A stretch of 64,000 nt of DNA from Methanosarcina thermophila TM-1 (GCF_000969885.1 NZ_CP009501.1:248001-312000), one strand, 5' to 3'; positions 54,158 through 63,999 are shown, counted from the first letter of the stretch. Notes: generated by a model not told the origin, from the sequence alone. Made by a program: numbers and translations.

Positions 54158-54997
54158 TTTTCAGAAAGCATTCTCAAAGAAATATTTGGCTTGTATCAGG
54201 ACATAAGGGAGCTGTCTGATGATGAGATTCTCAACTGTTCTTCGGACAGGGTTGAGAGATTGTTCCTGAAACTAGATGTTTTAATTACCCGTGATCTGTA
54301 CAGCGATAAAGATTTTGACCTTTTGAATAAACCAGAAATGGAACCGGTTTTTGCTCACATGAATCGATTCCGAAATTTATATACTGTAAGGCTTGAGACC
54401 AGATACTCAAACGAGATCCTTGCAAGCCAGTCGCCGTGGAAGGTGCTTGAAAAGTATCTCTTTTACAGGAATTACCTCAGGCTGGTCCAGATAGAATATG
54501 AAGGTTTCAAATTAAAACCCGAGGACAGGATCTTTTTTCTCGGGAGCGGGCCCCTTCCCCTGACCCTTATCGTTTTCCTCAGGTGCCACGGGATAAAGGG
54601 CACAGGGATAGAGCAGGATCCTGCAAGTGCACAACTCTCAATAAAAGTACTTGATAAGCTCGGGCTTTCGGAAGACATCACCATAATTAATGGGAATCAT
54701 CTTTCCATCAGCCGTGCTGATTTCATAGATTCTGGCACCCATTCAAAGGCTCTTATTATAGCTGCCCAGGCTGAGCCCAAAAAAGAAATTCTCGATCACC
54801 TGCTAAAGGTAATACCTGAAGGCTTCAGGCTATCTTACAGAATCTATGAGAAAGGCTTAATGAAACTGTTAAACCTGGATTCTTCGCTTGATTTGCCTGA
54901 AGGTTATAGAGAGTATAAGAGAATCCAGCCTGTCCCTCCTGCATATAATACCGTCGTATTTCTGCAGAGAACAGAATTTCTGAAGAAAAATGAGTAA
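54128..54997 (+). CDS. Nicotianamine synthase-like protein
   Basis: A 289-aa SAM-dependent aminobutyryltransferase-type protein. The N-terminal helical half includes NKPEMEPVFAHMNRFRNLYTVRLETRYS. The SAM-binding core is DRIFFLGSGPLPLTLIVFLRCHG, then GTGIEQDPASAQLSIKVLDKLG. This is the pattern of archaeal and plant nicotianamine synthases, which build metal-chelating nicotianamine-type molecules from SAM. The preceding winged-helix regulator and secreted Cys protein suggest metal homeostasis. The start codon lies inside a duplicated segment. Confidence 0.88.
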   Translation: MVSTINKSPEFSESILKEIFGLYQDIRELSDDEILNCSSDRVERLFLKLDVLITRDLYSDKDFDLLNKPEMEPVFAHMNRFRNLYTVRLETRYSNEILASQSPWKVLEKYLFYRNYLRLVQIEYEGFKLKPEDRIFFLGSGPLPLTLIVFLRCHGIKGTGIEQDPASAQLSIKVLDKLGLSEDITIINGNHLSISRADFIDSGTHSKALIIAAQAEPKKEILDHLLKVIPEGFRLSYRIYEKGLMKLLNLDSSLDLPEGYREYKRIQPVPPAYNTVVFLQRTEFLKKNE

Positions 54998-55019
54998 ATG
55001 CTCCGAAAACTGGAGCATT
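54997..55019. terminator. Hairpin between convergent genes
   Basis: AATGCTCC pairs with GGAGCATT around GAAAACT, starting at the stop codon of the nicotianamine synthase-like gene. It can serve both this gene and the convergent surface-protein gene. Confidence 0.6.
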
Positions 55020-55085
55020 ATGAGATTCATTTCCAACTGAACCTTAGTAGAATTCTTTTTGGTTCTCTTGTAAGCTCAGCTGCTT

Positions 55086-56888
55086 TCAGTATATAGGTGC
55101 ACTATCTCCTGGCGGTACCTGTGTATTATTTGCTTTGGATACCTGGGGACAGACATTGACTATAGAAGATTTGAAATCCGTACAGTTTTCATTGCTTACG
55201 GTCAGGTTAACTCTATAGCTCCCAGGTCTCGCGTATACATGTAGAGGGTTCCGCTCACTTGAATTTGTCCCATCTCCAAAAGTCCAGTACCATTTAGTCG
55301 CACCTTTTGACATGTCCGTAAATTTCACCGCATAAATGGGCTTGCTGCTGAAGTTTGCAGTAGGACATTTTGGTACTTCAGGACAGGTAGGACATGGACA
55401 CGTGGGACATGGCGGTTTTGGTACCGGAATAGCACACACACAATGTCCGGTTGGAACAGGAAGGCTTCTTGCAGGCGTTGTTGCTATAACGTTGTTGTTT
55501 ATCGTGTTAATTACCGTGATAGTATTGCTGTTAAGGTTTGTCACATGTGCTTCGTTTCCTATTACTGCAATACTGGCAGGATATTCTCCAACGTTAATTG
55601 TGCCTATAATATTGTTGTTTATTGTGTTAATTACAGTAACAGAATTACTGTTGGCGTTACAAACAAATGCTTTTGTTCCTGCAACTGCAATTCCGGTAGG
55701 ATATTCTCCAACATTAATTGTGCCTATAACGTTGTTGTTTATCGTGTTAATTACAGTTACAGTGTTGCTGTTAGCATTGGTCACATATGCATTTGTTCCT
55801 GCAACCGCAATTCCAGCAGGATTCTTCCCAACATTAATTGTGCCTATAACATTGTTGTTTATCGTATTAATCACAGTGACAGTATTGCTGTTGATATTGA
55901 CCACATATGCATTTGTTCCTGCGACTGCAATTCCAGAAGGATGCTCTCCAACATTAATTGTGCCTATAACATTGTTATTTATCGTGTTAATTACAGTTAC
56001 AGTGTTGCTGTTAGCATTGGTCACATACGCATTTGTTCCTGCAAATGCAATTCCAGCAGGATAATCTCCAACATTGATTGTGGCTTCAACACTGTTGTTT
56101 ACTGTGTTAATTACAGAGACAGTGTTGTTGTTAAGGTTAGTCACATACGCCTTTGTTCCATCTGGACTAACTGCAACTCCTCCAGTATCGGGACCAACAC
56201 TCAAATTGGTTGTAGTATTTGTTTCTTCGTTAATTACACTGATAGTACCATTAGTTTCGATTACCGGTGATATAATCTCTGGTATCGATAAATTCTCTGG
56301 TACGGTTATATTCTCATCTGGTACTGTTATGCTATCCCCTGATACTGTTACATTCACTGCCGGCTCTGTTATATTCACTTCTGGTTCTGTCACATTCACT
56401 TCAGGTTCGGTTATATTCACTTCAGGTTCTGTTACATTCACCTCTAGCTCTGTTATATTCACTTCTGGTTCTGTCACATTCACTTCAGGTTCTGTTGGCT
56501 CTGTGACATTTATCTCTGGCTCTGTTATATTGACTTCCGGCTCTGTTACAGTAGGTTCTGGTTCTGTTACATTCGCTTCAGGTTCTGTTACATTTACTTC
56601 AGGTTCGGTTACAGTAGGTTCTGGTGTTTCTGTTACAGTGGGTTCTGGTGCTTCTGTTACAGTGGGTTCTGGTGCTTCTGTTACAGCAGGTTCTGGTGCT
56701 TCTGTTTCTGTCTCGGTAGGCTCTGGTACAACTGGTTGTGTTTCTGTTTCATTATCTCCTGGTGCTGTAGGTAATAGCGTTTCTCCATTCTGTGCGGTTA
56801 CTGATACAGCTGTTACTGATAACAAAAAAAATGTCACCGTAAAAACGCTTAATATCTTCTGTATTCTGTCAAACTTTCGTTTCCCCAT
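55086..56888 (-). CDS. Secreted surface protein with VTEP stalk, YVTN beta-propeller and PKD domain
   Basis: A 600-aa exported protein. Signal peptide at about 1-33 (ILSVFTVTFFLLSVTAVSVTAQ). Residues 50-200 are a low-complexity stalk of VTEPEVN-type repeats. Residues 215-495 contain seven 40-residue YVTN repeats such as GTNAYVTNANSNTVTVINTI, forming a beta-propeller. A Cys/Pro linker (CPTCPCPTCPEVPKC) precedes a PKD domain with WYWTFGDGTNSSERNPLHVY. No C-terminal membrane helix is seen. The 120-base DNA repeats are nearly identical, suggesting recent expansion. Likely a cell-surface adhesion or S-layer-associated protein, as in other Methanosarcina. Confidence 0.92.
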   Translation of the reverse strand: MGKRKFDRIQKILSVFTVTFFLLSVTAVSVTAQNGETLLPTAPGDNETETQPVVPEPTETETEAPEPAVTEAPEPTVTEAPEPTVTETPEPTVTEPEVNVTEPEANVTEPEPTVTEPEVNITEPEINVTEPTEPEVNVTEPEVNITELEVNVTEPEVNITEPEVNVTEPEVNITEPAVNVTVSGDSITVPDENITVPENLSIPEIISPVIETNGTISVINEETNTTTNLSVGPDTGGVAVSPDGTKAYVTNLNNNTVSVINTVNNSVEATINVGDYPAGIAFAGTNAYVTNANSNTVTVINTINNNVIGTINVGEHPSGIAVAGTNAYVVNINSNTVTVINTINNNVIGTINVGKNPAGIAVAGTNAYVTNANSNTVTVINTINNNVIGTINVGEYPTGIAVAGTKAFVCNANSNSVTVINTINNNIIGTINVGEYPASIAVIGNEAHVTNLNSNTITVINTINNNVIATTPARSLPVPTGHCVCAIPVPKPPCPTCPCPTCPEVPKCPTANFSSKPIYAVKFTDMSKGATKWYWTFGDGTNSSERNPLHVYARPGSYRVNLTVSNENCTDFKSSIVNVCPQVSKANNTQVPPGDSAPIY

Positions 56889-57829
56889 TTATCATAACCC
56901 CAGACTTTGCTAAGTTTGATACAATTTTGACCTGATTATTTGACCCTCCCTGCCCAAAAAATCTAATATAATATTTTTGCAGATTATCGCCCACGTCAAT
57001 TTTTAAAAATTATTTCCAGATCTTTATACAACCACGGCTTTTTAACAGGCTTTCAAAATTGTATCAAGGAAAGATTACTGCTATATGATATAATACTTAA
57101 AGAAATATAATTAAGAATATTATAATAATAAAAGCTTTAAAGTCTATTGCCCGATCAGTACAAATATATATGGAGATTCATTTTTTAATATGCCTTCTTA
57201 TCTTCTTAAAAAGGAGTAAACAAACATGAACTAGTAAACATATATGAAAATAGCTGGGATTTCTTATCATCCTAGATTGGGTATCTTATATACACCTGTT
57301 GATTATTTGGCAGATTTATATATTTTATGCAATCCAGGTTTTTTCTTACAAAAAATATTATTTCGCTCTTTTATCATACTCATAACATGTTTTTTAAAGC
57401 AGGAACAATTAAAAGTAAGTTTTTGTTATTCTGACCAGCATTGCTTCCATAACAAGCAACCCTTTCGGTCGTAGGGCCTCAGAGCTTTTTGCAAGAGGCG
57501 GGTCATGAGAAAAACTTCCCAATTAATCTGATCTACTAACATCTTGCTCAATCCAGTAATTCTTCTGAAATTAGATAAGCTGCCTTACTTTTCCCTGGGG
57601 AAGAGCTATGTGTTAGCGGCAGTAAAAGAAGTCAAAAGTAAAATGCCCACCATACAATGAATTTTATTTTTCATAGTAAAAGGTATTACCTAGTAAAAAG
57701 TATTACATAGTAAAAGGTACATTGATTCAAATCCAGAGTATATCGTGTACTTATGATAAAAAATTAGCATTTTTGTAGGTTCTAGCGAACAATTGAAAGA
57801 TACTTTCTAAAACTGGGGGGACAAATTAT
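56889..57829. other. Long AT-rich intergenic region
   Basis: About 940 bases without a gene I can support. The small plus frame at 57244-57474 has no ribosome site or homology that I recognise. A loose tandem repeat of AGTAAAAGGTATTACCT occurs at 57675-57720. The promoter of the surface-protein gene lies at the left end and that of the M48 protease at the right end. Confidence 0.4.
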
Positions 57830-58633
57830 TTGCTGGACAGTGAGATAAAATCTCTAAGGCATCCTGCCGAAATACCTCTTTTCATTATATGTTTGCTGAT
57901 CAGTGTTTTTATTTATGTTACTTTAATGGCAGCTCCGATTCTATATCCTGATCTCCTCGGGAAGGAATATATGCTGATAGTCCCGGGAACGATTGTTTTT
58001 CTCTCATACGTCTCTGGGCAGACTTACGGGGCAATGAGGGCGAATGCGATCAAGCTTTCCGAAAAGCAGTTCCCTGAACTCTACGAAATTATAAAGCGCC
58101 TTTCTTTTGAACTGAATCTCAAAGAAATTCCAGATGCATTTTTAATCCAGCAAGGTGGGCTAATAAACGCGTTTGCTACCAGGCTGTACTTCAGGAGAAA
58201 TTATGTAGTTTTTTATGCGGATGTGGTTGAGGTCGCATACAGGGAAGGAGACTTTGATTCTCTGGAGTTTATAGTTGCCCATGAGCTGGCACACATAAAA
58301 GCAGGTCATGTTACTCTGCTCTACAACCTCTCAATCTTCCCGGTTGCCTTTGTGCCTGTGCTAAAGAACCTTTTATGGACTGCCCTTAGCCGGGCAAGGG
58401 AGTATACTGCAGATAGGATTGCAATCCGGCTTGTTCCTTCAGGCAAAAGAGGGCTTATAGTCCTCTCAGCAGGCGAACACCTATACAAAAATGTTAACTA
58501 CGAGGAATATCTTGAGACTGCAAAAAGCCCTGAGGGCTTCTGGACCTGGTCAACGAATCTCTATTCAACACATCCAACCCTGGTGAGAAGGGTAAAAGCT
58601 CTTAACGAAAACCAGCCTGGAAAAATTTTTTAA
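57830..58633 (+). CDS. M48-family membrane metalloprotease
   Basis: A 267-aa protease. Two membrane segments, FIICLLISVFIYVTLMAAPI and LIVPGTIVFLSYVSG, precede the catalytic zinc motif HELAHIKAGH. The third ligand glutamate is probably in REYTADRIA, the usual ExxxD motif of M48 enzymes. Members such as HtpX degrade damaged membrane proteins or act on secreted peptides. TTG start at 57830 with a GGGGGG site nine bases upstream. Confidence 0.88.
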   Translation: MLDSEIKSLRHPAEIPLFIICLLISVFIYVTLMAAPILYPDLLGKEYMLIVPGTIVFLSYVSGQTYGAMRANAIKLSEKQFPELYEIIKRLSFELNLKEIPDAFLIQQGGLINAFATRLYFRRNYVVFYADVVEVAYREGDFDSLEFIVAHELAHIKAGHVTLLYNLSIFPVAFVPVLKNLLWTALSRAREYTADRIAIRLVPSGKRGLIVLSAGEHLYKNVNYEEYLETAKSPEGFWTWSTNLYSTHPTLVRRVKALNENQPGKIF

Positions 58634-58881
58634 ACCATGGATTTTGAAAGTATAGATCTTGAAAAATTTATCTGGGAATAGAAATGAGAAGTTTTTCAGC
58701 CCGGAACGAGAGAAAAGGGCTTAAAATTGCAGTTTCTGGAGCAAGGTTCCAGAACAGCAGGCAGAAGCCGCAGGGAAAATCAACCGCTAAATGGGAATAA
58801 ATACGGTTATAAGTTTACAAAAAATAAATTTTTATAATGCTTTAAATAGATTTAAATTATTATCCATCTAATACCTCCAAA

Positions 58882-60213
58882 ATGCCATATTTGACTGAGA
58901 TTGTAATCATCCTTGTTCTTATCGCACTCAATGGCTTGTTTTCCATGTCAGAATTTGCCCTTGTTTCTGCCAAGAGAACTCGCCTTAAACAGCGGGCGGA
59001 AGAAGGGGACACAAGGGCAGATGTTGCGCTTAAGCTCGCGAATGAGCCCACGCCCTTTCTCTCAACAATCCAGATAGGAATTACCCTTGTAGGTATCTTT
59101 GCAGGTGCATTCGGTGGATCCACGATAGCAAAGGAACTTGCAGCTTACCTTAGAGAATTCCCTGCTCTGGCTCCATACAGCAGCGGTCTCAGCATCACTC
59201 TCGTTGTAGTTTTGATTACCTACCTTACCCTGATTTTTGGGGAACTTGTCCCTAAACGGCTTGCACTCAACAATGCGGAGTCCATAGCCTCCGCTGTCGC
59301 AAAACCCATGTTCTATCTTTCTATTATTGCAAAGCCGTTTGTGATAATTCTCAGTTACTCAACCGAGTCTGTGCTCAGGGTCTTAAAGGTCAGGAAGATT
59401 ACCGGGCCGCCTGTTACAGAAGAGGAAATCAAGATCATGCTTGAGGAAGGAACCGAAGCCGGAGTGTTTGAGAAAGCCGAATTGAACATGATAGAAGGTG
59501 TGCTTGAGATTGGCGACCGTCGTGTCGATTCCCTGATGACGCATCGCTCTGATATTATCGGGCTTGACCTTGAAGATTCGACCGATGAGAATCTGCGGAA
59601 AATGATAGAAAGTGGCAGATCACATTTTCCGGTATATGAAGGTGAGCTGGATAACATTGTTGGTATGATCTCCGTAAAAAAGGTTCTTGAGAAGTTTGTG
59701 AAAAGCGGCACTGTTGATCTCAGAGATTTGGTTACAAAGCCGGTCTTCGTACCTGAAAGCGCTTCGGTTCTGAAGCTTCTGGAATCGTTCAAGCAGACCG
59801 GTGTGCATTTTGCTCTTATAACTGATGAATACGGGAGCATTCAGGGAGTGATAACCCTGCACGACATCCTTGAAGCCATTGTGGGCGAAGTCCGTTCTCT
59901 GGGCGAGCCTGAGGAGGCGCAGATTAGAGTTAGAGAGGACGGCTCCTGGTTGATTGACGGGGATACGCCCATTGAAAAAGTTAAGGATTTTCTGCCTGTG
60001 GATTCCTTTCCAGGAGAGAAAGAGGGTTACTACCGGACAATTGCCGGGCTGATTATTTTTATTCTGCAGCGAATTCCAGTAACTGGAGACTTTATTGTAC
60101 ACGGAGGACTGCGGTATGAAGTTGTGGATATGGACGGCAATCGAATAGATAAGGTGCTTGTGACGCGGTTTCCCCAGGCTCCTGAAGATCAAACACCTGC
60201 TCCTAAGATTTGA
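58882..60213 (+). CDS. CNNM/CorC-type membrane protein with CBS domains
   Basis: A 443-aa protein. DUF21 (CNNM) membrane domain at 1-185, with NGLFSMSEFALVSAKRTRLK, LSTIQIGITLVGIFAGAFGG and FGELVPKRLALNNAE. Two CBS domains at about 205-325 and a C-terminal transporter-associated (CorC/HlyC) domain at 340-430. Such proteins move Mg2+ or Na+ or sense them. An ATACCTCC sequence lies just before the ATG, but it is not a ribosome site, so initiation signals are unclear. Confidence 0.92.
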   Translation: MPYLTEIVIILVLIALNGLFSMSEFALVSAKRTRLKQRAEEGDTRADVALKLANEPTPFLSTIQIGITLVGIFAGAFGGSTIAKELAAYLREFPALAPYSSGLSITLVVVLITYLTLIFGELVPKRLALNNAESIASAVAKPMFYLSIIAKPFVIILSYSTESVLRVLKVRKITGPPVTEEEIKIMLEEGTEAGVFEKAELNMIEGVLEIGDRRVDSLMTHRSDIIGLDLEDSTDENLRKMIESGRSHFPVYEGELDNIVGMISVKKVLEKFVKSGTVDLRDLVTKPVFVPESASVLKLLESFKQTGVHFALITDEYGSIQGVITLHDILEAIVGEVRSLGEPEEAQIRVREDGSWLIDGDTPIEKVKDFLPVDSFPGEKEGYYRTIAGLIIFILQRIPVTGDFIVHGGLRYEVVDMDGNRIDKVLVTRFPQAPEDQTPAPKI

Positions 60214-60440
60214 GTGACTGTAATCCACTCATAACTTTTTCGCATCTGAATGATAAAGTTTCAGAATGGTATTGAAGAGACTAAATACCCTGCAAATTAA
60301 AAAAAAGAAATTAAAGAGAATTTCGATAAACTGTATTTTTATTTCTGGAAATAAAGGGATTTTTCAGGGGTTATCACGCTCGAAATTCTCAATCCCGTTT
60401 TTATCGGGCTTGAACAGGCGATTAGGGCCTTTCAAAGATT

Positions 60441-60965
60441 TTATTTGCTGCATGTTGACTGTTTAGAGCTAATCGCGCAGTCGATCTGATCACAGGTCTT
60501 TCCGGAGTTGTCAGCGCAGCTTCTCTGGTCGCATGCCTGACCACATTCATCTACACAGTTTTCACAGCAGTCGCCTTCACAGTCTGCCTCGGTACAGTTT
60601 TCACAGCAGTCTCCTGTGCAGTTATCCAGACCGCAGACGTCTATACATTTATCACAGCAGTCGCCTTCACAGTCTGCCTCGGTACAGTCGTCACAGCAGT
60701 CTCCTGTGCAGTTATCCAGACCGCAGACGTCTATACATTTCTCGCAGCAGTCGCCTTCACAGTTTGCCTCGGTACAGTCGTCACAGCAGTCTCCAATGCA
60801 GTTTGATTTGTCGCAGCCGCCAAAGGACAGGCTGTTTAGATCACTGTAAGCAGGGGATTTCTCAGCTTGGCATGCTGAGGCTGTAAACATTCCTATAGTT
60901 AATAACATTAATGCAACAGAAACAGATGCTGTAATTTTCCAGATTGACTTTCTGTCAAAATCCAT
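60441..60965 (-). CDS. Secreted Cys-repeat protein, about 34 cysteines in 174 aa
   Basis: A signal peptide (WKITASVSVALMLLTIGMFTASA) leads to a mature protein built of 30-residue units like CTGDCCDDCTEADCEGDCC followed by DKCIDVCGLDN. Two full units and partial copies are present, each with nine cysteines, and a different Cys-rich tail (CGQACDQRSCADNSGKTC). I do not recognise the family. The acidic, Cys-dense pattern suggests metal binding or a disulfide-rich surface protein. The ATG at 60965 has AAGGAGGA upstream; the frame opens at 61022 without such a site. DNA repeats of 90 bases are almost identical. Confidence 0.85.
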   Translation of the reverse strand: MDFDRKSIWKITASVSVALMLLTIGMFTASACQAEKSPAYSDLNSLSFGGCDKSNCIGDCCDDCTEANCEGDCCEKCIDVCGLDNCTGDCCDDCTEADCEGDCCDKCIDVCGLDNCTGDCCENCTEADCEGDCCENCVDECGQACDQRSCADNSGKTCDQIDCAISSKQSTCSK

Positions 60966-61491
60966 TTTTTTCCTCCTTATTTGTTTACATTTGATCCGAG
61001 AATACTCGCAATCGAAAGCCAACTGGAGAAATTAAAATATAAACATACTTATTTCTATAGTGTATTATAAAAATCCAAAAAAGAGTTTAAAGCTTTGTAA
61101 CGCTTTATTTTCAAACATTAAAGATTACAAAATTATAGATTGTTTTTAACTCTGTTCAGAATCAATTTAAGACTAAACCTGAGGCTCTTAAGGAGGTTAC
61201 ATATTCTAAAATCTTGATACAGTCTTTTGCAATCGAACAAATCAGTCATATGGAGAATTTTTCTTCATACTGAATTCTTAAAGGTCAAAACTACAAAGGA
61301 AGCTTATATTTCATACGTTTAATGGAAAACTAGCATTAAAAATGCTCTTCATGCTATTTTTTTATAAAACCTGTCAGTTTCTCTCAAAATAATAAGAATA
61401 ACCTGATCAACATTTTCTGGAAATAGGAGAAGGAAATTATATGGAAATTATTATATTTGCAGTGCACTATTTCCTTCTCACTTGTTTACTT
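60966..61491. other. AT-rich intergenic region
   Basis: Contains the promoter of the Cys-repeat gene at its left end. No other gene, repeat or RNA is convincing. Confidence 0.4.
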
Positions 61492-62985
61492 TTATTTTTT
61501 CTGTGTATGTTCCAGAATCCAGTTTCCGATAACCTCTAGAGCAGTTGGAGAGATAGTTTCTTCTATTCTCGCGTATTCTGTGGGAGATCCCGTATTAGCG
61601 GTCTGGAATAAATGGTTGAGACCTGGCAACTCTTTAACTGAATAATCTTTATTGCCTCCTGCCCTGAGAGCCTCATCAATAGCGCGGAGGTTTTCTTTAG
61701 GCGGAACTTGAAGGTCTTTTTCCCCATTGATTGCCAGTACGGGACATTTAACTCTCATCAATGTTGGTCTTGGGTCATATGTCAGGAAGAAGCGCATCCA
61801 GGGTGAGGTGAGTTCTTTTACCTGCGAGTCAATAGCAGCCTCGGAATAGCCTAAATTTGCTTTTTCCTCTTCGCTCAGATTTGCCAGTTCAGCCCTTAGA
61901 ATCTCACGAAGCTTCTCCTCAGCAATTGTATTATTTTCTTCCTCCTTTACTACAGAAAACATTCTATTCAGCAAAGCTCTATTTTGCGCAATAGTCTCAT
62001 TACTTACTCCCTCGGCTCTTGCAATCAGGTCACTTTGCATATACAGAATTTCCTCTCCAGTCAGCCCAGGGGCTGCCATCAGTACAATGAATGCAATGTC
62101 TGGAGATTTTACTGCCACCATAGGTGCAATCAGACCTCCTTCGCTGTGCCCTATCAGTCCTATTTGGTCCGGATTTATTTCAGGGCGGTTTTTTAGAAAT
62201 TCAACACCTGCAAGTACATCTCCTGCAAAGTCCTCGGTTGTAGCCTGTGAAAAATTCCCAGTCGATCCTCCAATACCTCGATCATCTACCCGAAGTACGG
62301 CAATACCCTGGCGTGTCAGATAATCCGAAAGTACAAGGAATGGACGGTGTCCGAAGACCTCTTCATCACGATTTTGCTGACCTGAGCCCGTTATGAGTAT
62401 GACTGCCGGGAAGGGTCCCTCTGACTGTGGAAGCGTTAATGTTCCTGCCAGCTTTATTCCTGCTTCTTTATTTTCATAAACAACCTCTTCTTCAGTATAT
62501 GGATATGGTTTTACAGGGTTCTGAGGTCTTTGCACTTCAGGGATCTTCTCAGTCCTGTTAAGGATAAGTGGGAAAGTTGATCCTGCCTGTTTCCATTCTC
62601 CTTCAATAGTCTCGCTACTCTCCTTATATACCCCTTCAAAACTTCCCCCGATGGATTTTACCTCGAGGTTCAAAATGCCTTCTTTATAACTGACAGTATC
62701 AACCGGTATACCGCTTACTCCCTGATCAGGGCTATCCATGCTGGCATTGATAGACCCATCAGGATTAGTAGAAATATTGAATACTATCCTTAACTGCAAC
62801 CCACCTGGGACGGTTAAATTTCCCATCCAGATGCCTTCTATGTCGCTGAGATCTTCAACACCCTCATCAGTCGTGTTATTAATTTGTGAACTGTCTTGCT
62901 GCTGTCCATCTGGTTGAAAAGTGCATCCCAGACTCATTATAGTAATAATCAGCAAGACCAAGCAAATTGTTACTTTACTTCTCAT
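61492..62985 (-). CDS. Lipoprotein alpha/beta hydrolase
   Basis: A 497-aa exported enzyme. The signal peptide ends in the lipobox-like SLGC (CLVLLIITIMSLGC), so it is probably lipid-anchored. Residues 50-150 form an accessory beta domain. The hydrolase core has VILITGSGQQNRDEE, the nucleophile elbow GLIGHSEGGLIAPM, INGEKDLQVPPKENL (acid) and LPGLNHLFQ (His). This arrangement is that of secreted esterases or S9-like peptidases. The substrate is unknown. Confidence 0.87.
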   Translation of the reverse strand: MRSKVTICLVLLIITIMSLGCTFQPDGQQQDSSQINNTTDEGVEDLSDIEGIWMGNLTVPGGLQLRIVFNISTNPDGSINASMDSPDQGVSGIPVDTVSYKEGILNLEVKSIGGSFEGVYKESSETIEGEWKQAGSTFPLILNRTEKIPEVQRPQNPVKPYPYTEEEVVYENKEAGIKLAGTLTLPQSEGPFPAVILITGSGQQNRDEEVFGHRPFLVLSDYLTRQGIAVLRVDDRGIGGSTGNFSQATTEDFAGDVLAGVEFLKNRPEINPDQIGLIGHSEGGLIAPMVAVKSPDIAFIVLMAAPGLTGEEILYMQSDLIARAEGVSNETIAQNRALLNRMFSVVKEEENNTIAEEKLREILRAELANLSEEEKANLGYSEAAIDSQVKELTSPWMRFFLTYDPRPTLMRVKCPVLAINGEKDLQVPPKENLRAIDEALRAGGNKDYSVKELPGLNHLFQTANTGSPTEYARIEETISPTALEVIGNWILEHTQKK

Positions 62986-63339
62986 AATCTCCTCTCTTTC
63001 ACATTTTTAATCTGGCGTTTTTTTTCCCTCTCTATTTGCCTCTCTTTGAATATCTGATCTTTTAATGGGATTGTTTCTGCGCTTGTAGAGTCGGAAAGGA
63101 ATGAATATTAGAAAAATGAATAAGTTAAAACTTATGGCTGAAATTCTAATTCTCAGAAGGTAAAGCTAGGAAATCACGTTTGAGGTATGATAAATGAGAT
63201 GGCAGGAAAAGAAGAAAGCAAGTTCAAGAAAAGGCAAATTAAGTAGTGAGAGTTAAAGCTATATTAGAAAAAGATAAGGAAATAGTGATAGTTGAAAGCT
63301 ATATTGGAAAAGTTAAGGAAAAATAGAATAAGTAAGAAC
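62986..63339. other. Intergenic region with an imperfect direct repeat
   Basis: A purine-rich stretch. An imperfect direct repeat with GAAAGCTATATTGGAAAA-like cores occurs at about 63247-63330. No gene is supported. Confidence 0.4.
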
Positions 63340-63999
63340 TCATCTCCTGAGAATCATTGTTCTCAGCCTATCAGCAGCGCTTGCAGACTTATCGGCAATG
63401 CCTCCTATCCTTTCGACAAGCCCTATAAGGTGGCAGACGCCTGCGCCCCCGATAGCATCCTCATTTTCGAAGATTTCTCTTAATAGGGCTGTTTCAAGCA
63501 CATCCACATCATGTTCAAGCTTTTCGACTTCAGGAATTATGGTCAGTGTTTCCTTTATCTCTTCCTTGCTGAAGGAAGTTGCAAGTAGCTTGTAAAGCTT
63601 GCCTACGAGTTCATCGTATAACCTTGCAGTTTTCAGGGAGGTGCCCATTAACTCCATAAAGCCTTCTTTAATCTTATCAGGAACATCTTTGCAGGGGCGA
63701 AGGGTCATCCAGTAAGCGGCAGCCTGGGCGTAGTCGGCAATGGAATCCTGCTGCTTAAGGAAAGAAAGAAGATCCTTTTTGTTCACTGGCAGCTTCACTG
63801 AAGAGGGAATCCCTGCCCTTATCTTCTGTTTGAGTTTGTCAGCCTCATGCTCCAGCTTGTCAATCTCTTCCGTCCTCTCTTCAAGTATGGGATAATTGCC
63901 TGCACAGTAGGCTTCCATTGCTTCAGCCAGCTTTTCAACTGCCATCACTCCCTTTTTAGCGTGTTCTTCCAGAGGCACAAAGGGAGATTCAGCGACCAC
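63340..63999 (-). CDS. PhoU-like (DUF47) phosphate transport accessory protein, probably 5' truncated by the window
   Basis: About 219 aa are visible, all helical, with FVPLEEHAKKGVMAVEKLAEA and EIDKLEHEADKLKQKIRAGI near the start and KLEHDVDVLETALLREIF and VERIGGIADKSASAADRLRTMIL near the end. This is the DUF47/PhoU-related family, usually paired with a Pit-type phosphate transporter. The GTG at 63999 is the last possible start in the window. Relatives usually have a few more N-terminal residues, so the real start probably lies beyond the edge. Confidence 0.88.
   Translation of the reverse strand: MVAESPFVPLEEHAKKGVMAVEKLAEAMEAYCAGNYPILEERTEEIDKLEHEADKLKQKIRAGIPSSVKLPVNKKDLLSFLKQQDSIADYAQAAAYWMTLRPCKDVPDKIKEGFMELMGTSLKTARLYDELVGKLYKLLATSFSKEEIKETLTIIPEVEKLEHDVDVLETALLREIFENEDAIGGAGVCHLIGLVERIGGIADKSASAADRLRTMILRR

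Noticed and set aside
55336-56270. Long plus-strand frames (242 and 275 codons) opposite the surface protein
   Set aside because: They are antisense shadows created by the regular 120-base repeats. The minus strand has a signal peptide, YVTN repeats and a PKD domain.
57244-57474. 76-codon frame in the long gap before the M48 protease
   Set aside because: No ribosome site, low-complexity hydrophobic composition and no recognisable domain. It fits chance in AT-rich DNA.
58684-58800. 38-codon basic ORF after the M48 protease
   Set aside because: It starts with ATG and has plausible composition, but has no ribosome site or recognisable motif. Too little evidence to call it a gene.
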